A DNA stretch of 64,000 bases from the NCBI GenBank assembly GCA_031213475.1, contig JARUPZ010000024.1, positions 2,329,403-2,393,402 on the forward strand. The letters run 5' to 3'. The stretch is from Nereocystis luetkeana. Taxonomy: Eukaryota > Sar > Phaeophyceae > Laminariales > Laminariaceae. The number at the start of each line of letters is the position of its first letter. Positions within the stretch are counted from its first letter, which is position 1. A program made the position numbers and the translations under genes. The notes beneath the pieces are model-generated. The model saw only the letters and a program-made list of their open reading frames with translations. It was not told the origin of the DNA and did not search any database. Shown one piece after another: positions 43,731 to 55,195 of this stretch.

Positions 43731-44587
43731 ATTTTCATTTCAACTTTCTCGCGTTTCTATTTGTCTTGAGTGAGTGCATTCCCCATTCTGCTCATAATAC
43801 TGCATTGTAGAACAGGGCAAGCGTTGCCCTGCCGTTCCCTACCAGGTAGATGTTACTATTTAATACAAGGTTGGACGGAGGTATTGCAACTTCAGGGATT
43901 GGCCGGGCTTACAAAAGCGGCCAGAAAATAGGAACGATACGCTCGCAAAGACGTCAGTCAGAAACAATAGCAACATGTGCATATGGGGTAGGAGCGAAAC
44001 AAAGCAGCCGCGATAAAGTAACACTATACTGCAGAGGTTAGGTTCATTTTGGGTAGGGGTGAAAATTAGCAGCAGCGACACGAGAACTACATACAAAAAA
44101 AAAAGGTCGGTAGAGTGCCATTGCCCAGTCATCGGGACTCAGTAATCTTGAAGTACGGAAACGACAGAGTCCTCGAGAGCCTCAATCTAGGGTACAGGGG
44201 CTGAAATGACTGAATCCTCGTGAGTCTCATGGGTACTTAGATTCGAAAGATAAAGCGCTAAGCATAAAATATTACGGTCGAATCGCGCGGATAGCGATGG
44301 CTTCGACGTGCCGTAAACCCACCCATACCAAGTAAGACGCCGCAGCAAAATCCAAGATGACAAAAGGCAAACAAGGAGAGCTTTCGGCGATTATCGTTGC
44401 GGACATGCACCTCGTAAACCAAACTCTGCAGACAAAACAGATAACACAAATGCGGCTGCGCAGAAATCGAAGGCCCGGACGCGCCGTGCAACAACCTGAA
44501 TTGAATAAACAAACGCAGGGACGACCTCAACGGTGACGGACAGCAGGGTAGGTTGACTGTCGTCCTTCGTGGGCCGTTATCGTGGCA

Positions 44588-44800
44588 ATGTAGGTATCGA
44601 GAAAGTACGTACCGGGTAGAAAGTACGTACTCGTGCTATAGTCCAATAAAGTTCATAGTCTAGTACGGCAGCTAGTAGGTTGTAGATTTTGGGTGAAAAT
44701 GTCGCCGTAATGTACTGTAGGTATCGAGCAAGGACGTAGCAAGTATGTACTCGTACCGTAGTCAATTGCAGAAGTCTAGTACAGCAGTAAGTGCGTTGGT
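44588..44800. repeat. Tandem duplication, about 125 bp
   Basis: GTAGGTATCGAGAAAGTACG, AGTACGTACTCGTGCTATAG and GTCTAGTACGGCAG recur as GTAGGTATCGAGCAAGGACG, AGTATGTACTCGTACCGTAG and GTCTAGTACAGCAG. Confidence 0.6.
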
Positions 44801-44959
44801 CTTCCTTGGTCTTCCATGTTTTGTTTTTCTGCTGGGTGCATGCGACGTTTCTGCGTAATAAGTAGAAGCTACGCTTGACTATTCGTATGGATACGAGTAC
44901 GAGAAAGCGCTTATATTCATGAACGTGAATGAGACGCAACAGACGGCCCAAACAATTAG

Positions 44960-45072
44960 GTGGCGCGTGGGTTTCCTTTTGTTTCCGAGGTTTTCTTCTT
45001 TCGGGAAAGTTATGAGTGATCAATGTTGAAGATCGTGCTGCACATTGTCGGATGGCAAGTGAAATAATAATA
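44960..45072 (-). repeat. Dispersed repeat R2, reverse
   Basis: GTGGGTTTCCTTTTGTTTCC, GGAAAGTTATGAGTGATCAA and GCACATTGTCGGATGGCAAG. Joined to R1 at 45,093. Confidence 0.62.
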
Positions 45073-45092
45073 ATTAGGTGTAAACAGGGGAT

Positions 45093-45870
45093 TTGCAAAT
45101 GCCAAGAGCTCCATGCTCCATTCAGGAAAACAACCCGGACGCCGCATGCCGTACGTACGTACAAACCCCAGGTAGGGCTACTTATTTGCTTCTTTTGATA
45201 TGCTGTATGTACGAAAGAGAAAGCATGGCCACGACACAGCAGCACCGCAAAAACAATGAAAATGAAACCGAAAAATTCGGAACGAAAAAAAATCCCCGTC
45301 CCCGCTCGTGTAGTAACTTTCTGCCTGATTGGAACACCTTGCACATATTGAAAATACAAAAGTCGAACAGAAGAGCTTCTCTCTCAGCCTCGTAAGCCGC
45401 CCGCCCGTCTCGCGACCACCTCACCATCGATTCCGTCCGGGTAAAGCTGTCCTCCCTCTCTGCCACAGTGAGCCCCGTCGCCCGCCTCGCGTGATGACCG
45501 GTGCTCACGGTGGCCCTCGTTCGCCAGCTCGACAAAGTTGGTGCTCAGACTGCGTGGCTCTCTTTGTGAACTTCAGCTTGGTCGCAACCCTAGGTACCGC
45601 TCAAATTTATTTTGCAATCCCAAACGACAAACGAGCCTTATACACTCGTACAATCATATCCACAATTCCACGGATGGAAGCCAAACACAGCCCATTCATG
45701 CTTCCCTCGTATCTCGAGCGAGGCACACGCGACGTCTAGCCACGAAAACGGCGACCGCGCTCCTTGCAACCCCCCCTCTACCCGCCAGCATCCGCTGACA
45801 CCCGCGACGGCGCCGGGCTTGCCCGCGGTGCCGTGCTCTGAGTACACTGCACGCACACGAAACGAAAGAA
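45093..45870. repeat. Dispersed repeat R1, copy 2
   Basis: Partner of 2,570-3,395, same orientation, diverged by substitutions and indels. It is directly preceded by an R2 copy at 44,960-45,070. Confidence 0.6.
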
Positions 45871-45982
45871 GTTCTTCAAAAATAAAAGCTACTGGTTCGC
45901 TTTATTATTCGTCTTATTGCGAGTACGAGAATGCCCTTGCATTCATGAACGAGGTTGATGTTCGTAATTTTAAGCTACACCA

Positions 45983-46290
45983 GATATTGTTTTTTCACCA
46001 TAAAAAAGTATACCATGACAGCAAACGTCATCTGACTTGGGTTTGTTGTGCCCTGACTACCTTGTTTTATTTTTTTGTACCGCAAACTGACAAAAATACA
46101 CTGGTGTACCGTTTTTTTGTGATTTTTGAGACTTAGACGGACGGACATTGATATTTCGCCAGAAAACGGTATACCTGGACGGAAAACGTCATCTAACTTC
46201 GGTTTGATGTATCCTGGTTTGCTGGTTTGCATTTTTTATATCGCAAACTGGCAAAAAGTCACTGCTGTACCGTTTTTTTTATCATTTTGT
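45983..46290. repeat. Tandem duplication, about 160 bp
   Basis: AACGTCATCTGACTTGGG, CCGCAAACTGACAAAAATAC and GTACCGTTTTTTTGTGAT recur as AACGTCATCTAACTTCGG, TCGCAAACTGGCAAAAAGTC and GTACCGTTTTTTTTATCAT. Confidence 0.6.
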
Positions 46291-47112
46291 CCAGTAGGAA
46301 AGGTTTCTTAATTTTGCTCCAAGAAATCCTAGGTAAACCTAGGGAATAGCAGCCTTTCTGTCCTTGCGTCATTGGTATTCTGTTTAACTTTATAATTTAG
46401 TTCCGTTCCATTGTATTTTTGTTCTTATTTTTCGTTCTCGCTGTGTGTTGGTGTGTTCTCGTACCCGGTACGCTGGCATTGCGCTTGCTGTACCCATGAA
46501 TTTGCCAATATTTCTTGTGTTTGGTCTTCCTCTGTCTCACAGTCTGTGACCATATAATTAGTACCTCTCTAGGATAAGGAATCAGGACGGACACTGGGTC
46601 TACAGATCAAGCTGGGTAAAAAAGGAAGATTTAATGTGACGACAACTCACACAGGTGGGGTAACTGGTACCACGTTGTTCTCCAAAAAATATTATGGACG
46701 ACGAGCGAGCGCAGCAACAACGAGCGAACGAACGGCAGCTTTCTACAGACTTTTGCCTCTCCCTGACCAGCCCCGTGACGCAAGCGAAAACGCTCCACTG
46801 GTATGAAACTGCCAGGCCAGGCTGTCAGGTATACCCGTACCTGATACCTGGTATACGTACCCGCGTACGTACGGGAGCAACAAGGGATGATTGCCCGCCC
46901 AACTGCGCCCGCCCCATGTCCCCCTGCGGCCTGCGCTTCCACTTGGCACTGCCGGAATCTAATGCCGACCTATTTTTATTTTCAAATCCTCCGGCGGGCG
47001 GGTTAAAGCACAAAGCTCGACCCTTTTATTTGTAGTACCATTACACTGCACACAAACCTACACCTGCATTCAATCCCAAGCGTTTGTTTGTTTCTAGACA
47101 GCGTATTACGCA

Positions 47113-47448
47113 GGTCGCCCCGGTGGTTCAAGTGGTTAATCTCGAATTTCACCTGTGTTTGAGTCCTCGGTTCGAGCCCCAGGTGGGTCGGACATTTGAC
47201 TTTATTTGCAAATATTAAAAATAAAAAGGATTCAATTGCTGAGAGCGCCTTGAAGCGGCGTGGGTAGGCACAATTCGATGCGAGTCGACGAGGGAAGAAA
47301 AGGCTGAAATCTTCTCGCGATAAAAATGAAGGCACGTACCGTAGCGGGAAGGGGGTAGAAGAGCCTGCTATGTGGCCCCGGATCTGAGTTACGAGTTGGA
47401 AGGAGAGAGAGAAGAAGATGTGCGAAGAAAATAAATGGGATGAGTAAT
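47113..47448 (+). mobile_element. SINE-1, full-length, tRNA-derived head
   Basis: The head has a pol III A box TGGTTCAAGTGG (47,124-47,135) and B box GGTTCGAGCCC (47,169-47,179). The body runs through GACTTTATTTGCAAATATT, GAGAGCGCCTTGAAGCG, GGCACAATTCGATGCGAGTC and GAAGAAGATGTGCGAAG to GGGATGAG. Its tail is short. Other copies share the body, mostly without the head. Confidence 0.78.
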
Positions 47449-47589
47449 ACAGTTAGCGGGAGTGCAGTCCAGAAAGCCTGAAAACCTCAAGCTTGCCACA
47501 CCTTTTGCACATGCATATCTATATATGTATAGTATGTGCCGTGTGGTCCCACCCGGACTTGAGCCCTCCAGAGAGAGAATACGACGACG

Positions 47590-47735
47590 TTCTAAGCCCC
47601 CCCCCCCCCCTGGTGCAAGCAATGTCTGCCTGGTCGGTAAAAGCCCGACGTGCTCCGTCCCGGCATTATAGGGATGCGAGGGTCTATGGTCATACGACTA
47701 CGGCCATGGATTATATCGAGTACCCCGACGTTGAC
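47590..47735 (+). mobile_element. LINE 3' end (family 2)
   Basis: Preceded by C14. GGTGCAAGCAATGTCTGCC, GGCATTATAGGGATGCGAG, GGTCATACGACTACGGCC and TATATCGAGTACCCC follow. Confidence 0.6.
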
Positions 47736-47939
47736 GTGTATACCACGCGAGTCGATGGCGGATACACATACAAGCAACGGAGCCCTGCGCCTTGAGCTAC
47801 GCGACCCAGCCCCCCCCCCCCCCCCCCGCAGGACGATCGATTGTAGACAATCGCTTGTGCCAGAGTAGGCTCGAGCAGCGATATCTTTCGCAAATTGGCT
47901 ACAGCGCATCGATCGCAACAAAAGCGAGATCGCCTTGTA

Positions 47940-48044
47940 TTACGGGGGACCATAGTTAATAGGACCAAATACTGTTAGTGAAAATGGTCAAACATATAGG
48001 TTTTTATGTATACCATAGGTCCTATTAACTATAGTCCCCCGTAA
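47940..48044. mobile_element. MITE-A copy
   Basis: TTACGGGGGACCATAGTTAA to TTAACTATAGTCCCCCGTAA, TA flanks, 105 bp. Confidence 0.85.
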
Positions 48045-49007
48045 TAGAAGCATGGGTCGCCCAGCGGGGTAGGGTGCCGGCGTTAATGAGGTCGTTGCTC
48101 ACCGCTCGCAAACGGCCGTGCAAGGGCGCTGCTCGCTGCAGCCCCCCCCTCCCCCCACTGCCTCGTCCTGGCAAGGAATGCGTTGTCAATGGTCCAACGA
48201 ATACCGATGAAGTGAAACAAAAGGCGAAAAATGGGTACCCCCGCCACCCCCCCGCCGCCCCCTCCTACATTCACACTACTCCAGGTAGTAGTGCCGGATC
48301 TCACGTCTACCGGGTATAGGAAAATGGGAACATGGCGTAAGGTCAGAAAATCGTATTTGAGAAAAAAGTGTGTGTTTGCACACTATGCTTGTATAGTGGA
48401 ACCGCTCCCCAAGGTATTACTTCGCAGGAGATCTGAGGCTGTGGGATTCATAAGGGGATTTTTCCAGTGATTAAATAAAGCGCGGTATTTAGTAGTATGT
48501 CGCACGTGGGCGTTCAAGAAGAGCTGTCCTATCCCATCAATAAGCGTGTGTGGACTGCTCGGTACTACAGCATGATGATGTCTGTTTGGTGACTATCCAA
48601 GAGCTGTCCTGTGATGTATCCTGTCTACGCACAAATTTCGCTTCGTATTTCGTACCAGTACTACAGCAATAATACATACCGGTAGCAGGTACCTGGTACC
48701 TGGTAAATATAGTATACCTGGTACAGCAGTTCGATCGGGTTGCCTCTTGCGGGGAGACAAACTATACGATAGATACTACTACTATTAATATACTTCGATT
48801 CATATGTGTTGGGGTGGACGCACGATATGGAAAATAAAAAAGCATTCGTTCATCCACGTCAGCACGTACACTCGTATTGTCTCAATAATATCAAGAGTAT
48901 GACACACCAGGTGTCTATACTCGTACGATCACCAGCCGCGCAGCAAGTACCGCCGTAGTCTTGTTTTACCGCCTGCCAAGCAAGCAGAAGGTGTAACGAC
49001 ACCGCTA

Positions 49008-49189
49008 TTACGGGGGACCATTGTTAATAGGACCAAATATTGTTGGTAAAAATGTTTAAAAATATACCTGGTAGGTTTTTATGTATACCATACCTGGTAG
49101 TTAATAGGACCAAATATTGTTAGTAAAAATGTTGAAATATATAGGTTTTTATGTATACCATAGGTCCTATTGACTATGGTCGCCCGTAA
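49008..49189. mobile_element. MITE-A with internal duplication
   Basis: A single pair of outer ends and TA flanks. The segment AGTTAATAGGACCAAATATT through GTTTTTATGTATACCATA occurs twice in tandem, giving 182 bp. A CCTGGTA insert sits in each duplication joint. Confidence 0.82.
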
Positions 49190-49463
49190 TACAGCAGTAC
49201 GTACCTGGTACTGATCGAATACGACACCCAAATAAAAAGAGACAAAAACAGCACAGGAGACCCAGACTACTACAAGCATGCATGCACCCATCGAATCCTA
49301 ACAAACTCCGTTGCTGCACATGTTATACCTGGTGCCTGATATTAATATGTGCACGCCACCCCACGAGTCCTGCCGTGCGACGTCATCGTTGAAATGCTTG
49401 TTATTTTCATGCTTTCCATCCGACAATGTTACGTAGTGTTCTAAAAAAAAGGGAAAAATAATA

Positions 49464-49575
49464 TTACGGGGGACCATAGTAAATAGGACCAATGGTATAC
49501 ATAAAAACCTACCAGGGTATACATTAACCATTTTTACTAAAAGTATTTGGTCCTATTTACTATGGTCCCCCGTAA
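49464..49575. mobile_element. MITE-A copy
   Basis: TTACGGGGGACCATAGTAAA to TTTACTATGGTCCCCCGTAA, TA flanks. A short CCAGGGTA insertion lies in the middle. Confidence 0.84.
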
Positions 49576-49708
49576 TAACAGAAAGTGAAGAACTCTTTAT
49601 TGTTCATCCTTTCCTATCTGCGAACTTCCAGGGTACCAGGTACGTGTACTGCTGTACATAAATGCCTCGAACGTGGTCAGTGTCATGGTTGTACTGTACT
49701 GTATAGTA

Positions 49709-49815
49709 TAACGGGCGGCCATAGTAAATAGGACCTACGGTACACACAAAAACCTATGTATTTCCCTATTTTTACCAATCATATTTGGTCCTATATTTAC
49801 TGTGGTCCCTCGTAA
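49709..49815. mobile_element. MITE-A copy
   Basis: TAACGGGCGGCCATAGTAAA to ACTGTGGTCCCTCGTAA, TA flanks. Its ends are diverged from the consensus. Confidence 0.75.
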
Positions 49816-49863
49816 TAGTCCGCTGGGCTTCTGGCAAACGGTTAATCGCAAGCTGTGGCCCTA

Positions 49864-49968
49864 TTACGGGGGACCATAGTTAATAGGACCTACGGTATAC
49901 ACAAAAGCCTATATACTTCGCTATTTTTGCTAACAATATTTGGTCCTATTAACTATGGTCCCTCGTAA
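49864..49968. mobile_element. MITE-A copy
   Basis: TTACGGGGGACCATAGTTAA to TTAACTATGGTCCCTCGTAA, TA flanks, only 48 bp after the previous copy. Confidence 0.84.
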
Positions 49969-50171
49969 TAGTGTACACCAGGTATTATGTTGTTCACTTC
50001 TGTTCACCCGTATCTACCAAGTTCCAGGTTCGAGGTACGTTTAGACCTGGTACCGGTACGTGCTACGAGTATACACGTGAGTGCTAATAAAGGTATTCAT
50101 CCACGGGGCTACAGTGAACGTTGACCGAGAGTACGTAAACTACCCACACCCACCAACCCACCCCGAGCTAG

Positions 50172-50272
50172 TATGGGGGACCACAGTAAATAGAACCGAA
50201 TATTGTTAGTAAAATTAGAGAAATAAATAGGTTTTGGTGTGTAGCGTAGGTCCTATTTAGTATGGTTCCCCA
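50172..50272. mobile_element. MITE-A copy with lost tips
   Basis: TATGGGGGACCACAGTAAA to TTTAGTATGGTTCCCCA. The terminal TTACG/CGTAA is replaced by GCTAG-type flanks on both sides. Confidence 0.65.
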
Positions 50273-50334
50273 AGCTAGCAACCACAGGTTATTTTGTCCG
50301 CATGGGTCGTGTCTAAAAGAAGCTGACCGATTAG

Positions 50335-50425
50335 TGCTGCAAGTCTTGTTCTGGGGACCAACCAGTCTAATTCCAAGTGTTTTGTCCCCAAAACGGGACT
50401 GTGCGCCCCCAAGCGGGTTAAACCC
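50335..50425. mobile_element. MITE-B relic
   Basis: CTTGTTCTGGGGACCAACCA and TTTTGTCCCCAAAACGGGAC, the inverted core of the element nested at 34,067. It ends near CCAAGCGGGTTAA. Confidence 0.5.
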
Positions 50426-50435
50426 CGAGATATAG

Positions 50436-50795
50436 TGTGAAGGTCTTAGTCCGTTGGGCTAAAGGTAAAAGGTTAACCTTTCGCCTATAATACCCAATCT
50501 AAGCTGCTCATAAAACACTCCCCCTCCCTGGAACGGATCGGATTTTACGGGTCGACGCGCCACCACACGCGGTTCCAATTTCTGGGGATCCAGAAGCGTT
50601 TTCAGATTCTTTACATGAGGTAACTCACTCTTCTTTAAAAAGCGATTTCATGGTGGACGTGAGATTCGAACTCACGACCAACGACCCATGTGCTGCCGTC
50701 GTCGCCAGTTGGGGAGGTCTTAGCCCGTTATTGGGCTAGAGGTAAAAGGTTAACCAATCGCCTACCCAATATAAGCCTCATAACAATAGCGACCA
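50436..50795 (-). mobile_element. SINE-2, tandem (dimer-like) copy, reverse
   Basis: Mirror arrangement of 57,684-58,027: arms at 50,436-50,505 and 50,724-50,795, the T-arm hairpin GTGAGATTCGAACTCAC at 50,659-50,675, and the same body with CTGGGGATCCAGAAG-type sequence. The unit is about 288 bp. Confidence 0.7.
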
Positions 50796-51129
50796 AAACA
50801 ATGACAACAAGACAACACACACTCACTCCCCTCTCGGACGAATTTCGCAACCTAAGTTTCTCGTCAACGGAAAAAAGAAGGTGCCCGAACGACGAGCGAT
50901 GCGCCTGGTCTACGGAAAAGAGATCCACGCCTCGGACGTTTCTGATCATCATGATCTATCTATCTACATCATCTATCAATAGCTCATCTAATTTCTCACC
51001 CTTCGTTACGAGAGGTAGAACATCAGAATAAAAAGTGATGAGTACATATTGAGATGTACGAGGCAGCATAGACAACACGTAGAGTATCGCTGACAGAGCA
51101 TATTATAGGGAAGTAAACACAAAAGGTAG

Positions 51130-51245
51130 ATAGACCTTGTGCACGTGGGCTTCCTTCGTCCCGGGGATTTCTTCTTGCAGGAATGTTTTGAGTGATCAAC
51201 GTTGAAGCTCATGCTGCCTGCACACATTGTCGGATGGCGAGCATA
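51130..51245 (-). repeat. Dispersed repeat R2, diverged, reverse
   Basis: GTAGATAGACCTTGTGCACG, TTTTGAGTGATCAACGTTG and CACATTGTCGGATGGCGAGC. Confidence 0.5.
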
Positions 51246-51418
51246 TTACATTTTAAACCCAGGAAACATGTGCAGTGTAGATCGTGTGGAGATCGTACGG
51301 ATCCCGGCAACATTGGAGCGGCAAGTACAGCCAGTAGTGCTTGTTTTATTTTTTACCGAGGTATATTTCTTCCACTCCAGAGTTATTGAAGCCTGTCCTG
51401 CGACCACGGACTGCACTA

Positions 51419-51520
51419 TTACGGGGGGCCGTAGTTAACAGGACCTATGGTATATAAAACCTATACGTTTAACAACTTTTACTAACAATATTTGGTCCTG
51501 TTAACTATGGCCCCCCGTAA
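51419..51520. mobile_element. MITE-A copy inside a dispersed repeat
   Basis: TTACGGGGGGCCGTAGTTAA to TTAACTATGGCCCCCCGTAA, TA flanks. It interrupts a sequence that is continuous near 30,395. Confidence 0.84.
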
Positions 51521-51562
51521 TAGTTGTATCGTGGCGATGAGTTAATGTGAGAACAACAACAA

Positions 51563-51831
51563 TTACGGGGGGGCATACTAAATAAAGCCTACGGTATACA
51601 CACACAAGAACATATTATACATTTCGCTATTTTTACTATTACGGGGGGCCATAGTTAATAGGACCAAATGTTGTTAGTATTTTTTTAAAATATATAGGTT
51701 TTGATGTATACTGTAGGTCCTATTAACTATGGCCCCCCGTAATAACAATACTCGTAGTTGGTCCTATTTACTATGGTCCCCCGTAATAACAATACTCGTA
51801 GTTGGTCCTATTTACTATGGCCCCCCGTAGT
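51563..51831. mobile_element. MITE-A with nested MITE-A and extra right ends
   Basis: The outer left end TTACGGGGGGGCATACTA runs to TTCGCTATTTTTAC, where a complete TA-flanked MITE-A (51,639-51,742) is inserted. Then ACAATACTCGTAGTTGG and the outer right end appear to 51,786. The same 44-bp right end is repeated again to about 51,831. Confidence 0.8.
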
Positions 51832-52479
51832 AATAGTAGATCGTACAAAATCGGGAATAGACCTGCTTCGTAAGAACTACATCATGGGAGTAAAAAAAAG
51901 TGGGGATCGAGTATCTCTCCGAGGTGTGGAAAGATCCAGGACGAGAGCCACCATTTTCGTCGTTTGTGCAGTCCTTCTGTCGGGAAAAAAAGGATCCCGG
52001 TGTAGGGGGTATGTTATCTGATCACAACCATAAAACTTGTTATTATCTTATCTCACGTGTTGATGCGGTAAGCCTTACCAGAGGGTACAGTATACCCTGC
52101 CATAGGTGCCGACATATAGGTACCATTTATATACTAATATTCAATACAAAAAATCCTTGAATTTCGGGAGAAGAGTGGTGTAATTGTTTCGTCTTTTTTA
52201 TATTCACTTTTTTCACTTTCCCTGCATCTTCCTCGCCCCCCCCCGTCGCGGGTGACACGGGGATGGTTTTTCGTTGACGATTTCTTCCTCCCCCTTAAGG
52301 CTACGCCTTCCTTTCATTATTTTTTTCATACTTTGCCGGCTTCGTTGCCTTGCCGTTCAGAGGTGTGAGAGTGGGTTTTGAGGAGCCGCACCTTCGGCCC
52401 ATGTTTTAGTTTGTGGAATCGGGATTTCCATGAATTTCCCATAATTCTGCATATACGGTTCATCAGAGTGGGCTAGTGT

Positions 52480-52735
52480 TATGATACTGCTTTGTGCGAG
52501 GTTGAAAGCCCGGTAATTACCTGGGTTCTGGCACTGGGATAGTATTTGTAGTACTTGGGAGGCGTATCTTAGGTGGGAAACCAGGGGTTTCCAGAGAGGC
52601 ACTAGCGTGGTCTCAGTCTCCGTCGTGCACGAAAGGAATAAAGTGGCTCTTTTATCTCTAAGCGAACATCAACGTGAGTACCAACGAGTGCCGGCTTAAT
52701 AAGCAGACCTGTCCAGGGATTCAAAGTGTCCCACT
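52480..52735 (-). repeat. Dispersed repeat R3, copy 2, reverse
   Basis: Inverse partner of 25,415-25,690, broadly collinear with many substitutions. Confidence 0.62.
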
Positions 52736-52795
52736 CTCCGTGATCTTAACATAATACTACTGCTGTACCGGTTAAATAGAACACTCATCCCCCTA

Positions 52796-52907
52796 CTACG
52801 GGGGACCATAGTAAATAGGAACAAATATTGTTAGTAAAAATACGTAAATATATACCTGATACGTTTTTGTCTTTACGATAGGTCATATTTACTATGGTCC
52901 CCCGTAA
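52796..52907. mobile_element. MITE-A copy
   Basis: CTACGGGGGACCATAGTAAA to TTTACTATGGTCCCCCGTAA, TA flanks, with a TACCTGATA-like insertion in the middle. Confidence 0.83.
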
Positions 52908-53408
52908 TAGAACGGCGGGGGACTTCAAGTGGGGGAAAAAAGTCACGGTGAAAAGCGACACAACACACAGCAACGAACGGTCAACACTGACTGATTGTTG
53001 TGTGGTTGGGAAATGATCGAAACTGGTGTCCGAGTTACGAGGCAAAGGAGAGTCATACGGCGCGGCCGCGACACGAGCTAGCCGCCTGTACTGCTGGGCG
53101 CATGCTGCTCGTAGATGATGGATAACACCAAACGTTACCGTGGGATACCGGTATTCAGTATGGGCCCGCCCCGCCAATAAGAAAGTGCCTAATAAGAAAA
53201 AAATGCTCAAACTTTTTGGAGAACGATAAGAAATTGGGTAGACCAACAACACCGCACGACCTTCTGCGCGTTGAAACACGCGCGTAGCAGCTATAGACCA
53301 CCCATTTTTATGGGCAGCGGGTTTTTGGTGGATGCTTCTTCGGGAGTGCCTGGGGGGAGGACTGGGCTCTTGCGGTTGGGGGTGGCAGGGTCAGGGGTAC
53401 GGGAAGTA

Positions 53409-53410
53409 AC

Positions 53411-53460
<50 letters not shown>

Positions 53461-53480
53461 CAGCAGCAGTACTAGTAGTG

Positions 53481-53532
<52 letters not shown>

Positions 53533-53573
53533 TGGTAGTCGTAGTAGTAGTAGTAGTAGTAGTAGTAAGTAGC

Positions 53574-53605
<32 letters not shown>

Positions 53606-53625
53606 CAGTAGTAGTAGTAGTAGTG
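53409..53625. repeat. TAG microsatellite
   Basis: About 215 bp of TAG units with CAG and TGG interruptions. A similar 60-bp flank (AGACCAGCAACACCGCACGA) occurs on both sides, at 53,238 and 53,715. Confidence 0.9.
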
Positions 53626-53829
53626 CGTGGGGGGAAGGGTTGGAGGAGGTGTAGATAAGCTACAGAGATTGAAAGTCGCAGCGACTCTCTCCTTGGTACT
53701 GCCGATAGCAGTGTAGACCAGCAACACCGCACGACCTTCTGCGCGTTGAAACATGCGCGCAGCAGTTATAAACCAGCCGTTTTGATGGACGGCGGGTTTT
53801 TGGTAGATGTAGATGCTTCTTAGGAGGTG

Positions 53830-54988
53830 CTTACGGAGGGGAGTGGTCGTTTTCTGGCGGATGAGATGGAGGGATGTTGGTTGTAGTAGTCTTCATGAGC
53901 GTCACATCAGTTTTGATTAGTCGTATGATACTGCCGCGCCTTTATTCTGGAGAGTTATTCACTTTCTGTTAGTCTTTTTTTAGAACAACACCACACATTA
54001 TTGTCGGATGGCAAGTATAATAATAATAAGAAATTGGGTTGAGAAAAACGGCTCAGTGGTGAACTCTACACTAAATCCTATACAATAGCCTATGCTCAAG
54101 GTTGTTTGAAGATGGCGCCCTAAAAAGAATCTCAGGCTTGCCCAGATTACGATGTAGGTGTTCCTCGATGGCGGGCCCATAGTAGTCCAGGTCGCCATCT
54201 CGGGCCCCCAAAGGGAGCAAGTTAAATACATACGCACAACATCTCCTCCTGTCGAATCTAATGTACGTAGGGGTCGGCCGGGCGTGCCTCGAAGCCAATC
54301 GGCTCCAAATTCTCGAGATGCAATAACAAGGAATCAGAAGTATGTGTAGGCATTACATTCTTGACGGAGGGGAAACAAAAAAACAAAACAAAAAACCCGT
54401 AAAACACGTGGACTGCCGTGTGAAGTCCAAACTCACGACTTAATTGGAAAAAAAGAAGAATGAATGATGTATGTGCTGCCGACGACGCTACACTCTTCTA
54501 CTGCTGTTTGTTGTCGGTTGGACTACAGCAGCAATAGGGGCCCCTCCATAGTGCCGGTATATATAGTACGCACCATCCAACAATACGGACACTTGGCGGG
54601 CATCGGCATTATTCCCCACACTACCACACTATTAATACTCTGGTCAATCCCATCTGTGCCAAGCGATTCCACAGCAGGCACTATACATACCCGAGGTAAA
54701 TATTTTGCCGGGCATCGGCACTAATCGAACGGCGCCATAGAGGGACCACGACCGTTCTACTGGCAAAAACGTCAACCTGTTCAGACTACCTAGTGACACA
54801 ACGTACAGGTAGTGACACAACGTACAGTAGTACCCGTAAGCATTGTTGAGTTGGCACGGAGGGGCGCTATCGTTTTCCAGCGCTCGATTTTCCCAGAAGA
54901 ACGGGAAAAAGGAGGAAGGGTGCCGACACCGAACAACAAGCAAATAAAGGTGTTTTCCGGAAATGCATCTGGTCGATACAATCTATAG
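53830..54988. other. No supported gene
   Basis: Short ORFs only. GGGCATCGGCATTATTCC and GGGCATCGGCACTAATCG are a small local repeat (54,598 and 54,711). A trace of R2 (ATTGTCGGATGGCAAG) is at 54,001. Confidence 0.4.
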
Positions 54989-55195
54989 GTAGGCACAATT
55001 CGATGCGAGTCGACGAGGGAAGAAAAGGCTGAAATCTTCTCGCGATAAAAATGAAGGCATGTACCGTAGCGGGAAGGGGGTAGAAGAGCCTGCTATGTGA
55101 CCCCGGATCTGAGTTACGAGTTGGAAGGAGAGAGAGAAGAAGATGTGCGAAGATAATAAATGGGATGAGCAAAAATAAATAAAAATAAAATGCTA
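54989..55195 (+). mobile_element. SINE-1, 5'-truncated
   Basis: From GTAGGCACAATTCGATGCG to GGGATGAGCAAAAATAAAT with an A-rich tail. Head missing. Confidence 0.78.

Noticed and set aside
9480-53625. CRISPR-like arrays
   Set aside because: Regular repeats here are trinucleotide microsatellites without unique spacers, in a eukaryotic context.
52600-54000. Segmental duplication flanking the TAG tract
   Set aside because: Only about 60-100 bp (AGACCAGCAACACCGCACGA and CGGGTTTTTGGT) are shared on each side; too short to claim more than a local repeat.
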